The notes under the pieces were generated by a model. That model did not search any database, was not told the origin of the DNA, and saw only the letters and a list, made by a program, of their open reading frames with translations. Below are positions 19,477 through 28,955 of a stretch of 64,000 bases of DNA, one piece after another. Origin of the DNA: Streptococcus sp. DTU_2020_1001019_1_SI_AUS_MUR_006. GTDB lineage: Bacteria; Bacillota; Bacilli; Lactobacillales; Streptococcaceae. The position numbers were made by a program, and so were the translations under genes. Location of the stretch: the NCBI RefSeq assembly GCF_032340315.1, contig NZ_CP135436.1, forward strand, positions 1,323,501 to 1,387,500, in the 5' to 3' direction. Within the stretch, counting starts at the first letter, position 1. Every line of letters begins with the position of its first letter.

Positions 19477-21465
19477 ATGGTTTCAAAACAAACTTTCATT
19501 GACAGGATAAAAAAAGAATTCCCAGATGCAATTGAAAATCAAACAAAAAGTTATATTTCTTTTCAGGTTAAAAATAGGAAAGGGAAGTTACAAAATTTTA
19601 TAGAGATTAATTTTCAAAATAAAGGAATAAAGATTGCCGTTCTCTCTAAGAGTCTTCATGATTCAGATATTTTGTTGTTTAATAAGAAGCCTGATTCATT
19701 CGGTTGGACACTTGATGCTGAGTATTTTATTGAGGATGAAAATTCATTAAATGAGATTTTACCTTTTATAAATAAATCTTATGAATTTGTAAAAAGTGGA
19801 ATTAAATCAGAGTGTTATAAAGACTTCAAAGAATTTTTGTCTAAATTTGTGAATCAAGCAAATATCTATAATTCAAAAGATATAGAAATTAAACGTTCTC
19901 AAAAATTAGATGGAGCTGAACATATTTACCCTGCTCTGACTATTGAGGGTATTCCGTACAAAGTTGAAATGCTTAACACAGGTCATTTTGGTCCAAAGAG
20001 TGGTAATGGATATATTAAATCACCTTACTTTGGTTATCGGCTGAGTGACATGGATAACTCATGGATAAATATAAGGTGTGGTTTTCAGAGATTTAAACTC
20101 ACAGAATTTAAAATAGTAAAATGGTATAGTAATAATCGAGATGAAGATTTAGATTATAAATACTTTGTCAAGGACTTAGAGTTGGAATCAACTGCTGAAC
20201 CTAACGATATTTTAAAAGAGTTTTATGATAATTTCACTAGTTTTTATAGAGAATCAGAAAAGGAAGAGATAAACATGTCAGAAAATATCAACGAGTATAA
20301 GAATATCTTATTACAATCCAAAAACCTCATCCTCCGCGGTGCTCCTGGCACGGGAAAAACTTATCTTGCTAAAGAAATTGCTAAAGAATTAACGGATGGA
20401 AACGAAGATCAAATCGGCTTTGTACAGTTTCATCCATCTTATGATTATACGGATTTTGTTGAGGGTTTAAGACCGGATTCAAATGAGGATGGCAGTATAT
20501 TTTTTAAATTAAAAGAAGGTATTTTTAAGAAGTTTTGTCAGGATGCTATAGATTCTAAGAAGATTGGAGGTCAAGATAATTTTGATGAAGCTTGGGATCT
20601 TTATCTTGAGTATGTAAATAACAGAGATGAAAAAGAATATTTGACAGAATTTTCCTATCTAACAGTAAATAGTCGAAATAATTTTAATATCAATTATGAA
20701 ACTAAAGCCCAAGGAACTGTCTTAACAAAATCTTATGTTTATGAACTATATAAAGATGAAAACTATCTGAAACAGCCCTATTATCATAACCAAGGAAAAA
20801 AAGTCCTTGAAACTTTAAAGAAAAGATTTGGTTTGAAAGACTATATTTCTCCAGAAGAGGTTGAAATAGACAAGAATTTTGTCTTCATCATCGATGAGAT
20901 CAATCGTGGGGAGATTTCTAAGATTTTTGGCGAACTCTTTTTCTCTATCGACCCTGGCTATCGTGGTGAAAAGGGAAGTGTTTCTACTCAGTATGCTAAC
21001 TTACACAAGACTGATGACAAGTTCTATATTCCAGAGAATGTCTATATAATTGGAACAATGAATGATATTGACCGCTCGGTGGACACCTTTGATTTTGCTA
21101 TGCGTCGTCGTTTCCGTTTTGTTGAAGTTACTGCTGAAAGCCAATTAGGTATGCTCGATACTGCTCTTGGTGATAAAGCTGAAGAAGCAAAAATTCGTCT
21201 AAGAAACTTGAATGCTGCTATTGAAAATATTCAAGAATTAAACAGTCATTACCATATCGGACCAAGTTATTTCCTTAACTTGAAGGATGTAGATTTTGAC
21301 TATGAATTACTCTGGTCTGATTATCTCAAACCGCTTTTGGAAGATTATGTACGGGGTACTTATGAGGAATTTGAAACTCTGGAAACTTTGAAAAAAGCAT
21401 TTGATCTGATAAATAACGAGCGAACAGAACCGCAAGATATTGGTGATAATGATGCGGATAACTGA
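19477..21465 (+). CDS. mcrB: McrB-type AAA+ GTPase of a type IV restriction system
   Basis: Motor subunit of a modification-dependent restriction enzyme; the McrB family uses GTP. The 662 residues comprise an N-terminal region at 1-105 resembling DUF5655, a second unrecognised domain at about 120-250, then the AAA+ motor. Walker A is GAPGTGKT (288-295), Walker B FVFIIDEINRG (about 469-478), and the McrB signature MNDIDRS (528-534) is followed by FAMRRRFRF. The SD AAGGAA lies at about 19465. A second SD and in-frame ATG at 20275 could give a short form. The 3' end overlaps mcrC. Which DNA modification is recognised cannot be told from the sequence. Confidence 0.9.
   Translation: MVSKQTFIDRIKKEFPDAIENQTKSYISFQVKNRKGKLQNFIEINFQNKGIKIAVLSKSLHDSDILLFNKKPDSFGWTLDAEYFIEDENSLNEILPFINKSYEFVKSGIKSECYKDFKEFLSKFVNQANIYNSKDIEIKRSQKLDGAEHIYPALTIEGIPYKVEMLNTGHFGPKSGNGYIKSPYFGYRLSDMDNSWINIRCGFQRFKLTEFKIVKWYSNNRDEDLDYKYFVKDLELESTAEPNDILKEFYDNFTSFYRESEKEEINMSENINEYKNILLQSKNLILRGAPGTGKTYLAKEIAKELTDGNEDQIGFVQFHPSYDYTDFVEGLRPDSNEDGSIFFKLKEGIFKKFCQDAIDSKKIGGQDNFDEAWDLYLEYVNNRDEKEYLTEFSYLTVNSRNNFNINYETKAQGTVLTKSYVYELYKDENYLKQPYYHNQGKKVLETLKKRFGLKDYISPEEVEIDKNFVFIIDEINRGEISKIFGELFFSIDPGYRGEKGSVSTQYANLHKTDDKFYIPENVYIIGTMNDIDRSVDTFDFAMRRRFRFVEVTAESQLGMLDTALGDKAEEAKIRLRNLNAAIENIQELNSHYHIGPSYFLNLKDVDFDYELLWSDYLKPLLEDYVRGTYEEFETLETLKKAFDLINNERTEPQDIGDNDADN
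20259..20277 (+). promoter_or_regulatory. Internal ribosome site and start in mcrB
   Basis: AAAGGAAGAG lies upstream of an in-frame ATG at 20275 (codon 267), just ahead of the AAA+ domain. Initiation here would give a 396-residue protein lacking the N-terminal domains, analogous to the short McrB of E. coli. Confidence 0.6.
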
Positions 21466-22756
21466 TAATCAGCATAGAATTGCTAAGGAAGACTTTGTCG
21501 CAGAATATCCCAAACTAAGTCAAGCAGTTCTTGATAGAACACTGGATAACCTTTCTAAAGAGGACAATATTTTTATTTTTCCAAATGATTTGATGAATTC
21601 TCCTGATTTAGACAAGGACCAAAAGATTTTGGAAACAGTTAATCAGGAAATCAAGACAGGAAACGTGATTGGTTTTCTTGGATATGGTCAGGAAAGATTA
21701 ACGCTTTCCTCTCGTTTTTCTGATGGAAGTAACGACCACTTTTTGCATTATCTCTTACAAAAGGTACTCAATATCAATCTGACTAGTTTGGATGTTGGTT
21801 TATCTCCTGAAGACAAACTCTATCAACTCTTGGTTTACCTCTTTCCCAAGTATCTGCAAGCTGCTCTCCGAAAAGGTCTCTATAAGGAATACCAGAGATT
21901 TTCTCATAATGACAGTCATGTAAAGGGAGTGATAGATGTTGGAAATCATCTTAAAAGAAATGTTCCTTTCACGGGAAATATTGCCTACACAACGAGAGAG
22001 TTTACCTATGATAATCCCCTCATGCAGTTGATTCGGCATACGATTGAGTACATAGAGACTCAAAAAAGTTTTGGAGCACTACTCGATAATAATCGTGAAA
22101 CTATGGCTGAAGTTACGCGTGTAACCCCTTCTTATAAATTAGCCGATCGTGCTAAATTTATAAGAATAAATAAAACCAAACCTCTTCGTCATGCCTATTT
22201 TCGAGAGTATAGAAAATTGCAAGAACTTTGCCTGATGATTCTAAATAGAGAAAAGCATGGTTTAGGATACCAAGAGCAAAAAATCCATGGTATTCTTTTT
22301 GATGTTGCCTGGCTTTGGGAAGAGTATGTTTATACCTTGTTGCCAAAAGATTTCATCCATCCACGAAATAAGGATAAGACGGACGGTGTTTCGGTATTTT
22401 CTGATCGTAAACGAAAAGTTTTCCCAGATTTTTATAATAGAGAACTAAGAACAGTTTTAGATGCTAAATATAAAAAACTAGAATTTACTGAAAAAGGAAT
22501 TAAACGTGAGGACTTGTTCCAGCTGATTTCCTATTCTTATATTTTAGAAGCTGAGAAAGCTGGACTAATTTTTCCTAGTATAGAGCAGTCAGTAAATAGA
22601 GAAATAGGAAAACTAGCTGGCTATGGAGCTCAATTGAAGAAGTGGTCTATTCAAATCCCTAAGAATGCTTCATCTTACAATGAATTTTATAAAATGATGG
22701 AAATCTCTGAAGAAATTTTTAAAAGGAATATTGATAAGGAAGTGGGGAGACAATAA
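21449..22756 (+). CDS. mcrC: McrC-type endonuclease subunit
   Basis: Nuclease partner that docks on the McrB ring. A PD-(D/E)xK-type active site is visible: Asp in VFPDF (about residue 327) and DAK (about 338-340) in TVLDAKYKKLEF. The N-terminal part (about 1-150) is the McrB-stimulating region. The frame is open from a TTG at 21440, but the ATG at 21449 (or 21452) is preferred, giving about 435 residues and a 17-bp overlap with mcrB. No strong SD, so coupled translation is likely. Confidence 0.9.
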   Translation: MMRITDNQHRIAKEDFVAEYPKLSQAVLDRTLDNLSKEDNIFIFPNDLMNSPDLDKDQKILETVNQEIKTGNVIGFLGYGQERLTLSSRFSDGSNDHFLHYLLQKVLNINLTSLDVGLSPEDKLYQLLVYLFPKYLQAALRKGLYKEYQRFSHNDSHVKGVIDVGNHLKRNVPFTGNIAYTTREFTYDNPLMQLIRHTIEYIETQKSFGALLDNNRETMAEVTRVTPSYKLADRAKFIRINKTKPLRHAYFREYRKLQELCLMILNREKHGLGYQEQKIHGILFDVAWLWEEYVYTLLPKDFIHPRNKDKTDGVSVFSDRKRKVFPDFYNRELRTVLDAKYKKLEFTEKGIKREDLFQLISYSYILEAEKAGLIFPSIEQSVNREIGKLAGYGAQLKKWSIQIPKNASSYNEFYKMMEISEEIFKRNIDKEVGRQ

Positions 22757-22822
22757 TCTTTCCTCTTTCTTTTGTTATTTATACAAAAAATCCGAACATT
22801 ATATTTTAATTTATAAAATTAT

Positions 22823-22851
22823 TTGACAAAAACTGTACTTTGATTTATACT
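22823..22851 (+). promoter_or_regulatory. guaC promoter
   Basis: TTGACA, a 17-bp spacer and TATACT, a near-perfect sigma-A promoter, with a leader of about 70 bases before guaC. Confidence 0.85.
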
Positions 22852-22857
22852 TAATTA

Positions 22858-22928
22858 AGGAAACGTCATAAAAGACGTAGGGATGCGCAAGCATAGGTAG
22901 GTCATTACAAAAGAAACGAGACATCGAT
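22858..22928 (+). promoter_or_regulatory. Structured leader of guaC, unassigned
   Basis: Two tandem hairpins are visible: ACGTC/GACGT around ATAAAA, and ATGC/GCAT closed by a GCAA (GNRA) tetraloop, followed by AGGTAGGTCATTAC. The SD before guaC is weak. I do not recognise it as a known riboswitch class. Confidence 0.45.
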
Positions 22929-23912
22929 ATGTTAAACGAATTTCCAATCTTTGACTATGAAGATATTCAGCTAATCCCAAATAAGTGTGTCCTTCAAAGT
23001 CGAGCAGAAGCTGATACACATGTGACCTTGGGAAAACATACCTTTAAGTTGCCAGTTGTTCCTTCTAATATGCAGACGATCTTGGATGAAGATGTTGCTG
23101 AACAGCTTGCCAAGGGTGGCTATTTCTACATCATGCACCGTTTTGATGAAGCTGGACGCATTCCTTTTGTGAAACGCATGCATGAAAAAGGTTTGATTGC
23201 TTCTATCTCTGTTGGTGTTAAAGATTACGAATATGACTTTGTTAGTCAATTAAAGGAAGATGCTCCTGAGTACATCACTATTGATATCGCTCATGGTCAT
23301 GCTGACAGCGTGATTTCTATGATTCAGCACATCAAGAAAGAATTGCCAGAGACTTTTGTAATCGCTGGTAACGTTGGGACTCCAGAAGCTGTGCGTGAAC
23401 TTGAAAATGCTGGTGCGGATGCGACTAAGGTTGGTATCGGTCCTGGTAAGGTTTGTATCACCAAGGTCAAGACTGGTTTTGGTACAGGTGGTTGGCAATT
23501 GGCTGCTCTCCGCTGGTGTGCTAAGGCTGCACGTAAACCGATTATCGCTGATGGAGGGATTCGTACACATGGAGATATTGCTAAATCTATCCGTTTCGGT
23601 GCAAGTATGGTTATGATTGGTTCTTTATTTGCAGGCCATATCGAAAGCCCTGGTAAAACTGTCGAAGTCGATGGTAAACAATTTAAAGAATACTATGGTT
23701 CCGCTTCAGAATACCAAAAAGGTGCTTATAAGAATGTCGAAGGTAAAAAAATCCTTCTTCCTGCTAAAGGACATTTGCAAGATACCTTGACTGAGATGGA
23801 ACAGGATTTGCAAAGTTCGATTTCTTATGCTGGAGGTCGTAAAGTTGCAGATCTTCGTCACGTTGACTATGTCATTGTGAAGAACTCTATCTGGAATGGA
23901 GATGCTCACTAA
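22929..23912 (+). CDS. guaC: GMP reductase
   Basis: Converts GMP to IMP with NADPH, feeding guanine nucleotides back to the adenine branch. The 327-residue IMPDH/GMPR-type TIM barrel carries [13 protein letters not shown] with the catalytic Cys and [16 protein letters not shown] in the phosphate-binding part. No CBS domains, which fits GMP reductase rather than IMP dehydrogenase. It has its own promoter and a structured leader. xpt-pbuX, on a separate riboswitch-controlled transcript, lies next, so the block is a purine salvage cluster. Confidence 0.95.
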   Translation: MLNEFPIFDYEDIQLIPNKCVLQSRAEADTHVTLGKHTFKLPVVPSNMQTILDEDVAEQLAKGGYFYIMHRFDEAGRIPFVKRMHEKGLIASISVGVKDYEYDFVSQLKEDAPEYITIDIAHGHADSVISMIQHIKKELPETFVIAGNVGTPEAVRELENAGADATKVGIGPGKVCITKVKTGFGTGGWQLAALRWCAKAARKPIIADGGIRTHGDIAKSIRFGASMVMIGSLFAGHIESPGKTVEVDGKQFKEYYGSASEYQKGAYKNVEGKKILLPAKGHLQDTLTEMEQDLQSSISYAGGRKVADLRHVDYVIVKNSIWNGDAH

Positions 23913-23920
23913 AAATATGA

Positions 23921-24067
23921 TTACTTATTTATGCCGCGAATTGGCGTGGCGTTTCTACAAGGTACCGTAAATACCTAACAATGAGTAAGCTGCAGAGATA
24001 TAAGAATAGGTGTTGAATCTATTTCTTTGTTTTCCAGAGGCTTACTTGGTAAGTCTCTTTTTATTTC
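23921..24067 (+). promoter_or_regulatory. Guanine riboswitch with terminator, xpt-pbuX
   Basis: P1 is formed by TTACTTATT (23921) and AATGAGTAA. The conserved J2/3 and L3 bases GTTTCTAC...ACCGTAAAT are present. The specificity position corresponding to C74 of the B. subtilis xpt aptamer reads C, indicating guanine/hypoxanthine. The 3' P1 strand GTAAGC (about 23985) can alternatively pair with GCTTAC (24040), disrupting the terminator AGAGGCTTAC/GTAAGTCTCTTTTT (24036-24061). Ligand binding would therefore turn the operon off. Confidence 0.9.
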
Positions 24068-24077
24068 GGAGGTTATT

Positions 24078-24659
24078 GTGAAATTATTAGAAGAACGAAT
24101 TTTAAAGGACGGAAACGTTCTTGGTGAGAATATTCTTAAGGTGGATTCTTTCTTGACCCACCAAGTTGATTATTCCTTGATGCGAGAAATTGGTCGTACT
24201 TTTGCAGAGCATTTTAAAAATGCTGGTATTACTAAAGTCGTAACCATTGAGGCATCTGGAATTGCCCCAGCCCTTTATGTGGCTGAACAGTTAGATGTTC
24301 CCATGATTTTTGCTAAAAAGGCAAAAAATATTACTATGAATGAAGGAATTTTGACTGCTGAAGTTTATTCTTTCACTAAACAAGTAACAAGTACCGTATC
24401 TATTGCAGGTAAGTTCTTATCTCCTCAAGATAAAGTATTGATTATTGATGATTTTTTGGCTAATGGCCAAGCAGCTAAAGGTCTGATTCAGATTATCGAG
24501 CAAGCTGGAGCTACAGTTGAAGCCATCGGAATTGTGATTGAAAAATCCTTCCAAGATGGTCGTGAACTGCTAGAAAAATCAGGTCATCAAGTAGTATCAC
24601 TCGCGCGATTAGAGCGTTTTGAAAATGGAAAAGTTATCTTCAAGGAGGCAGATATCTAA
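24078..24659 (+). CDS. xpt: Xanthine phosphoribosyltransferase
   Basis: Converts xanthine and PRPP to XMP. The 193 residues begin [12 protein letters not shown] at a GTG start with GGAGG seven bases upstream. An open frame runs back to an ATG at 24027, but that start lies before the riboswitch terminator and would add a non-family N-terminus. The PRPP motif [16 protein letters not shown] is clear. Its stop overlaps the pbuX start. Confidence 0.95.
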   Translation: MKLLEERILKDGNVLGENILKVDSFLTHQVDYSLMREIGRTFAEHFKNAGITKVVTIEASGIAPALYVAEQLDVPMIFAKKAKNITMNEGILTAEVYSFTKQVTSTVSIAGKFLSPQDKVLIIDDFLANGQAAKGLIQIIEQAGATVEAIGIVIEKSFQDGRELLEKSGHQVVSLARLERFENGKVIFKEADI

Positions 24660-25918
24660 TGAAGCAACAGGAAAACCACTCACAGGCAGCCGTTCTTGGT
24701 TTGCAACATTTGTTAGCCATGTACTCAGGTTCAATCCTGGTACCAATCATGATTGCAAGTGCTTTAGGGTATTCAGCTCAACAGTTGACCTACCTTATTT
24801 CAACAGATATCTTTATGTGTGGGGTGGCAACTCTTTTACAATTGCAACTCAATAAACATTTTGGTGTCGGTTTGCCTATTGTTCTTGGGGTAGCCTTCCA
24901 GTCTGTTGCTCCTCTTATCATGATTGGTCAGAGTCATGGTAGCGGTGCTATGTTCGGAGCTTTGATTGCTTCAGGGATTTATGTTATCCTGATTTCAGGT
25001 ATCTTCTCTAAGGTTGCCAATCTTTTCCCTGCAATCGTAACTGGTTCTGTTATCACAACAATCGGATTGACCTTGATTCCAGTTGCCATCGGAAATATGG
25101 GAAATAACGTTGAAAAACCAACTGGTCAAAGTTTAGCCTTGGCAATGATTACTGTTCTCATTATTCTTTTAGTTAATATTCTTACAAAAGGATTTATCAA
25201 ATCTATTTCCATTTTGATCGGTTTGATTGCAGGTACCATTATTGCTGCTACTATGGGCTTGGTTGACTTCTCTCCAGTAGCAGAAGCTCCACTCGTTCAT
25301 ATCCCAACTCCATTCTACTTCGGTGCTCCACAATTTGAGATTTCTTCTATTGTAATGATGTGTATCATCGCTACTGTATCTATGGTAGAATCAACTGGTG
25401 TGTATCTTGCCCTTTCTGATATTACTAAAGATCCAATCGATAGCACTCGTCTTCGTAATGGTTATCGCGCTGAAGGTCTTGCTGTCTTACTTGGTGGACT
25501 TTTCAATACCTTCCCTTATACAGGATTTTCACAAAACGTAGGCTTGGTGAAACTTTCAGGTATTCGTACTCGTTTGCCAATCTACTATGCAGCTGGTTTC
25601 CTTATCTTACTTGGTCTTTTGCCTAAGTTCGGTGCCTTGGCACAGATTATTCCAAGCCCTGTTCTTGGTGGAGCTATGCTCGTCATGTTTGGTTTTGTTT
25701 CGCTACAAGGGATGCAAATCTTGGCGCGTGTAGACTTCGAACACAATGAACACAACTTCCTCATTGCAGCAGTTTCTATTTCTGCTGGAGTGGGATTAAA
25801 CGGAAGCAATCTCTTCAATACTTTACCGACTGAATTACAAATGTTCTTCTCAAATGGTATTGTCATTGCAAGTACAGTAGCCATCGTCTTGAATGCTATT
25901 TTGAATCGTAAAAAATAA
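24659..25918 (+). CDS. pbuX: Xanthine permease (NCS2 family)
   Basis: Nucleobase-cation symporter with about 14 membrane segments, 419 residues, beginning GLQHLLAMYSGSILVPIMIASALG, typical of xanthine/uracil permeases. The QxGxxxxT-type motif is represented by GFSQNVGLVKLSGI. Coupled to xpt by TAATG and under the same guanine riboswitch, so import and salvage of xanthine are co-regulated. Confidence 0.93.
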   Translation: MKQQENHSQAAVLGLQHLLAMYSGSILVPIMIASALGYSAQQLTYLISTDIFMCGVATLLQLQLNKHFGVGLPIVLGVAFQSVAPLIMIGQSHGSGAMFGALIASGIYVILISGIFSKVANLFPAIVTGSVITTIGLTLIPVAIGNMGNNVEKPTGQSLALAMITVLIILLVNILTKGFIKSISILIGLIAGTIIAATMGLVDFSPVAEAPLVHIPTPFYFGAPQFEISSIVMMCIIATVSMVESTGVYLALSDITKDPIDSTRLRNGYRAEGLAVLLGGLFNTFPYTGFSQNVGLVKLSGIRTRLPIYYAAGFLILLGLLPKFGALAQIIPSPVLGGAMLVMFGFVSLQGMQILARVDFEHNEHNFLIAAVSISAGVGLNGSNLFNTLPTELQMFFSNGIVIASTVAIVLNAILNRKK

Positions 25919-25925
25919 AAATAAG

Positions 25926-25965
25926 TGAGAAGGATAGAAATATCCTTCTCATTTTCTTTTTTAGA
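25926..25965 (+). terminator. pbuX terminator
   Basis: TGAGAAGGATA pairs perfectly with TATCCTTCTCA around GAAA, followed by T-rich sequence. Confidence 0.9.
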
Positions 25966-25995
25966 GCTTGAGTATTGTTTATAGAGTCCTTTTTA

Positions 25996-27969
<1,974 letters not shown>

Positions 27970-27972
27970 GCT

Positions 27973-28923
27973 ATGAAAGAAGTAAAAAAACGCGCACGTC
28001 TCATTTATAATCCGACCTCAGGCCAGGAAATTATCAAGCAAAATATCGCAGAAGTTCTAGAAGTGTTAGAGAGTATAGGCTATGAAACAAGTGCTTTTCA
28101 GACCAAACCTGAATACTTATCAGCCCAGAAAGAAGCAGAAAGAGCTGCAAAAGCTGGATTTGATTTGGTTTTGGTAGCTGGTGGCGATGGTACTATCAAT
28201 GAAGTGGTTAATGGAATTGCACCTCTGGAACATCGTCCAAAGATAGCCATCATTCCTACTGGAACTACCAATGATTATGCAAGAGCATTGAAAATCCCTA
28301 TGGGGGATCCAGTTGCTGCAGCGAAGATCATTGCTAAAAATGAAACCAAGCAAATTGATATTGGTCGTGCCTTTGGTGATAAGTATTTCATCAATATTGC
28401 TGCGGCAGGAGCTCTTACGGAGTTAACTTTTAGTGTTCCGAGTGAACTAAAGACGCGTTTGGGTTATCTGGCCTACGTTGCTAAAGGCTTCGAGATGTTT
28501 CCAAAATCCAAAGCCCGTCCTGTTCGTATTTACCATGATTGGGGAATTTTTACAGGAGAAGTTTCTCTTGTCTTTGTTGCCTTGACCAATTCTATCGGTG
28601 GATTTGAGCAATTCGCACCTGATACCAAGCTGGATGATGGCAATTTCACGCTTATTCTAGTAAAGACGGATAAAATCCTAGATATGTTGAGTCTGCTAGT
28701 TCAGGCTATGAACGGAGGCCAACACGTTTCAGATGTCAATGTTGAATATCTGAAAACTAGTAAACTCCGAATTGAAACTTTGGATCAGAAAGAGCCATTT
28801 ATGCTTAATCTTGATGGAGAATACGGTGGCGACACACCAGTAGATTTGGAAGTGTGCCATAATCACATTGAGTTTTTTGTGAATCGTGAGGCGATTGATC
28901 AAGAAATTATGATTAACATATAA
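27973..28923 (+). CDS. Diacylglycerol kinase-type lipid kinase (DgkB/YegS family)
   Basis: A 316-residue kinase of the DAGK catalytic family, with the nucleotide-binding motif VAGGDGTINEVVNGIA and the second motif PTGTTNDYARAL. DgkB-type enzymes return diacylglycerol from lipoteichoic-acid synthesis to phosphatidic acid. It begins three bases after the ligA stop without a clear SD, so it depends on ligA translation. Confidence 0.88.
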   Translation: MKEVKKRARLIYNPTSGQEIIKQNIAEVLEVLESIGYETSAFQTKPEYLSAQKEAERAAKAGFDLVLVAGGDGTINEVVNGIAPLEHRPKIAIIPTGTTNDYARALKIPMGDPVAAAKIIAKNETKQIDIGRAFGDKYFINIAAAGALTELTFSVPSELKTRLGYLAYVAKGFEMFPKSKARPVRIYHDWGIFTGEVSLVFVALTNSIGGFEQFAPDTKLDDGNFTLILVKTDKILDMLSLLVQAMNGGQHVSDVNVEYLKTSKLRIETLDQKEPFMLNLDGEYGGDTPVDLEVCHNHIEFFVNREAIDQEIMINI

Positions 28924-28955
28924 AATCAAATTTAATTTAGAAATTAGGGAGAAAC

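Noticed and set aside
24027..24077. Upstream ATG extending xpt
   Set aside because: It lies before and across the riboswitch terminator and adds a non-family N-terminus; the GTG with GGAGG is better.
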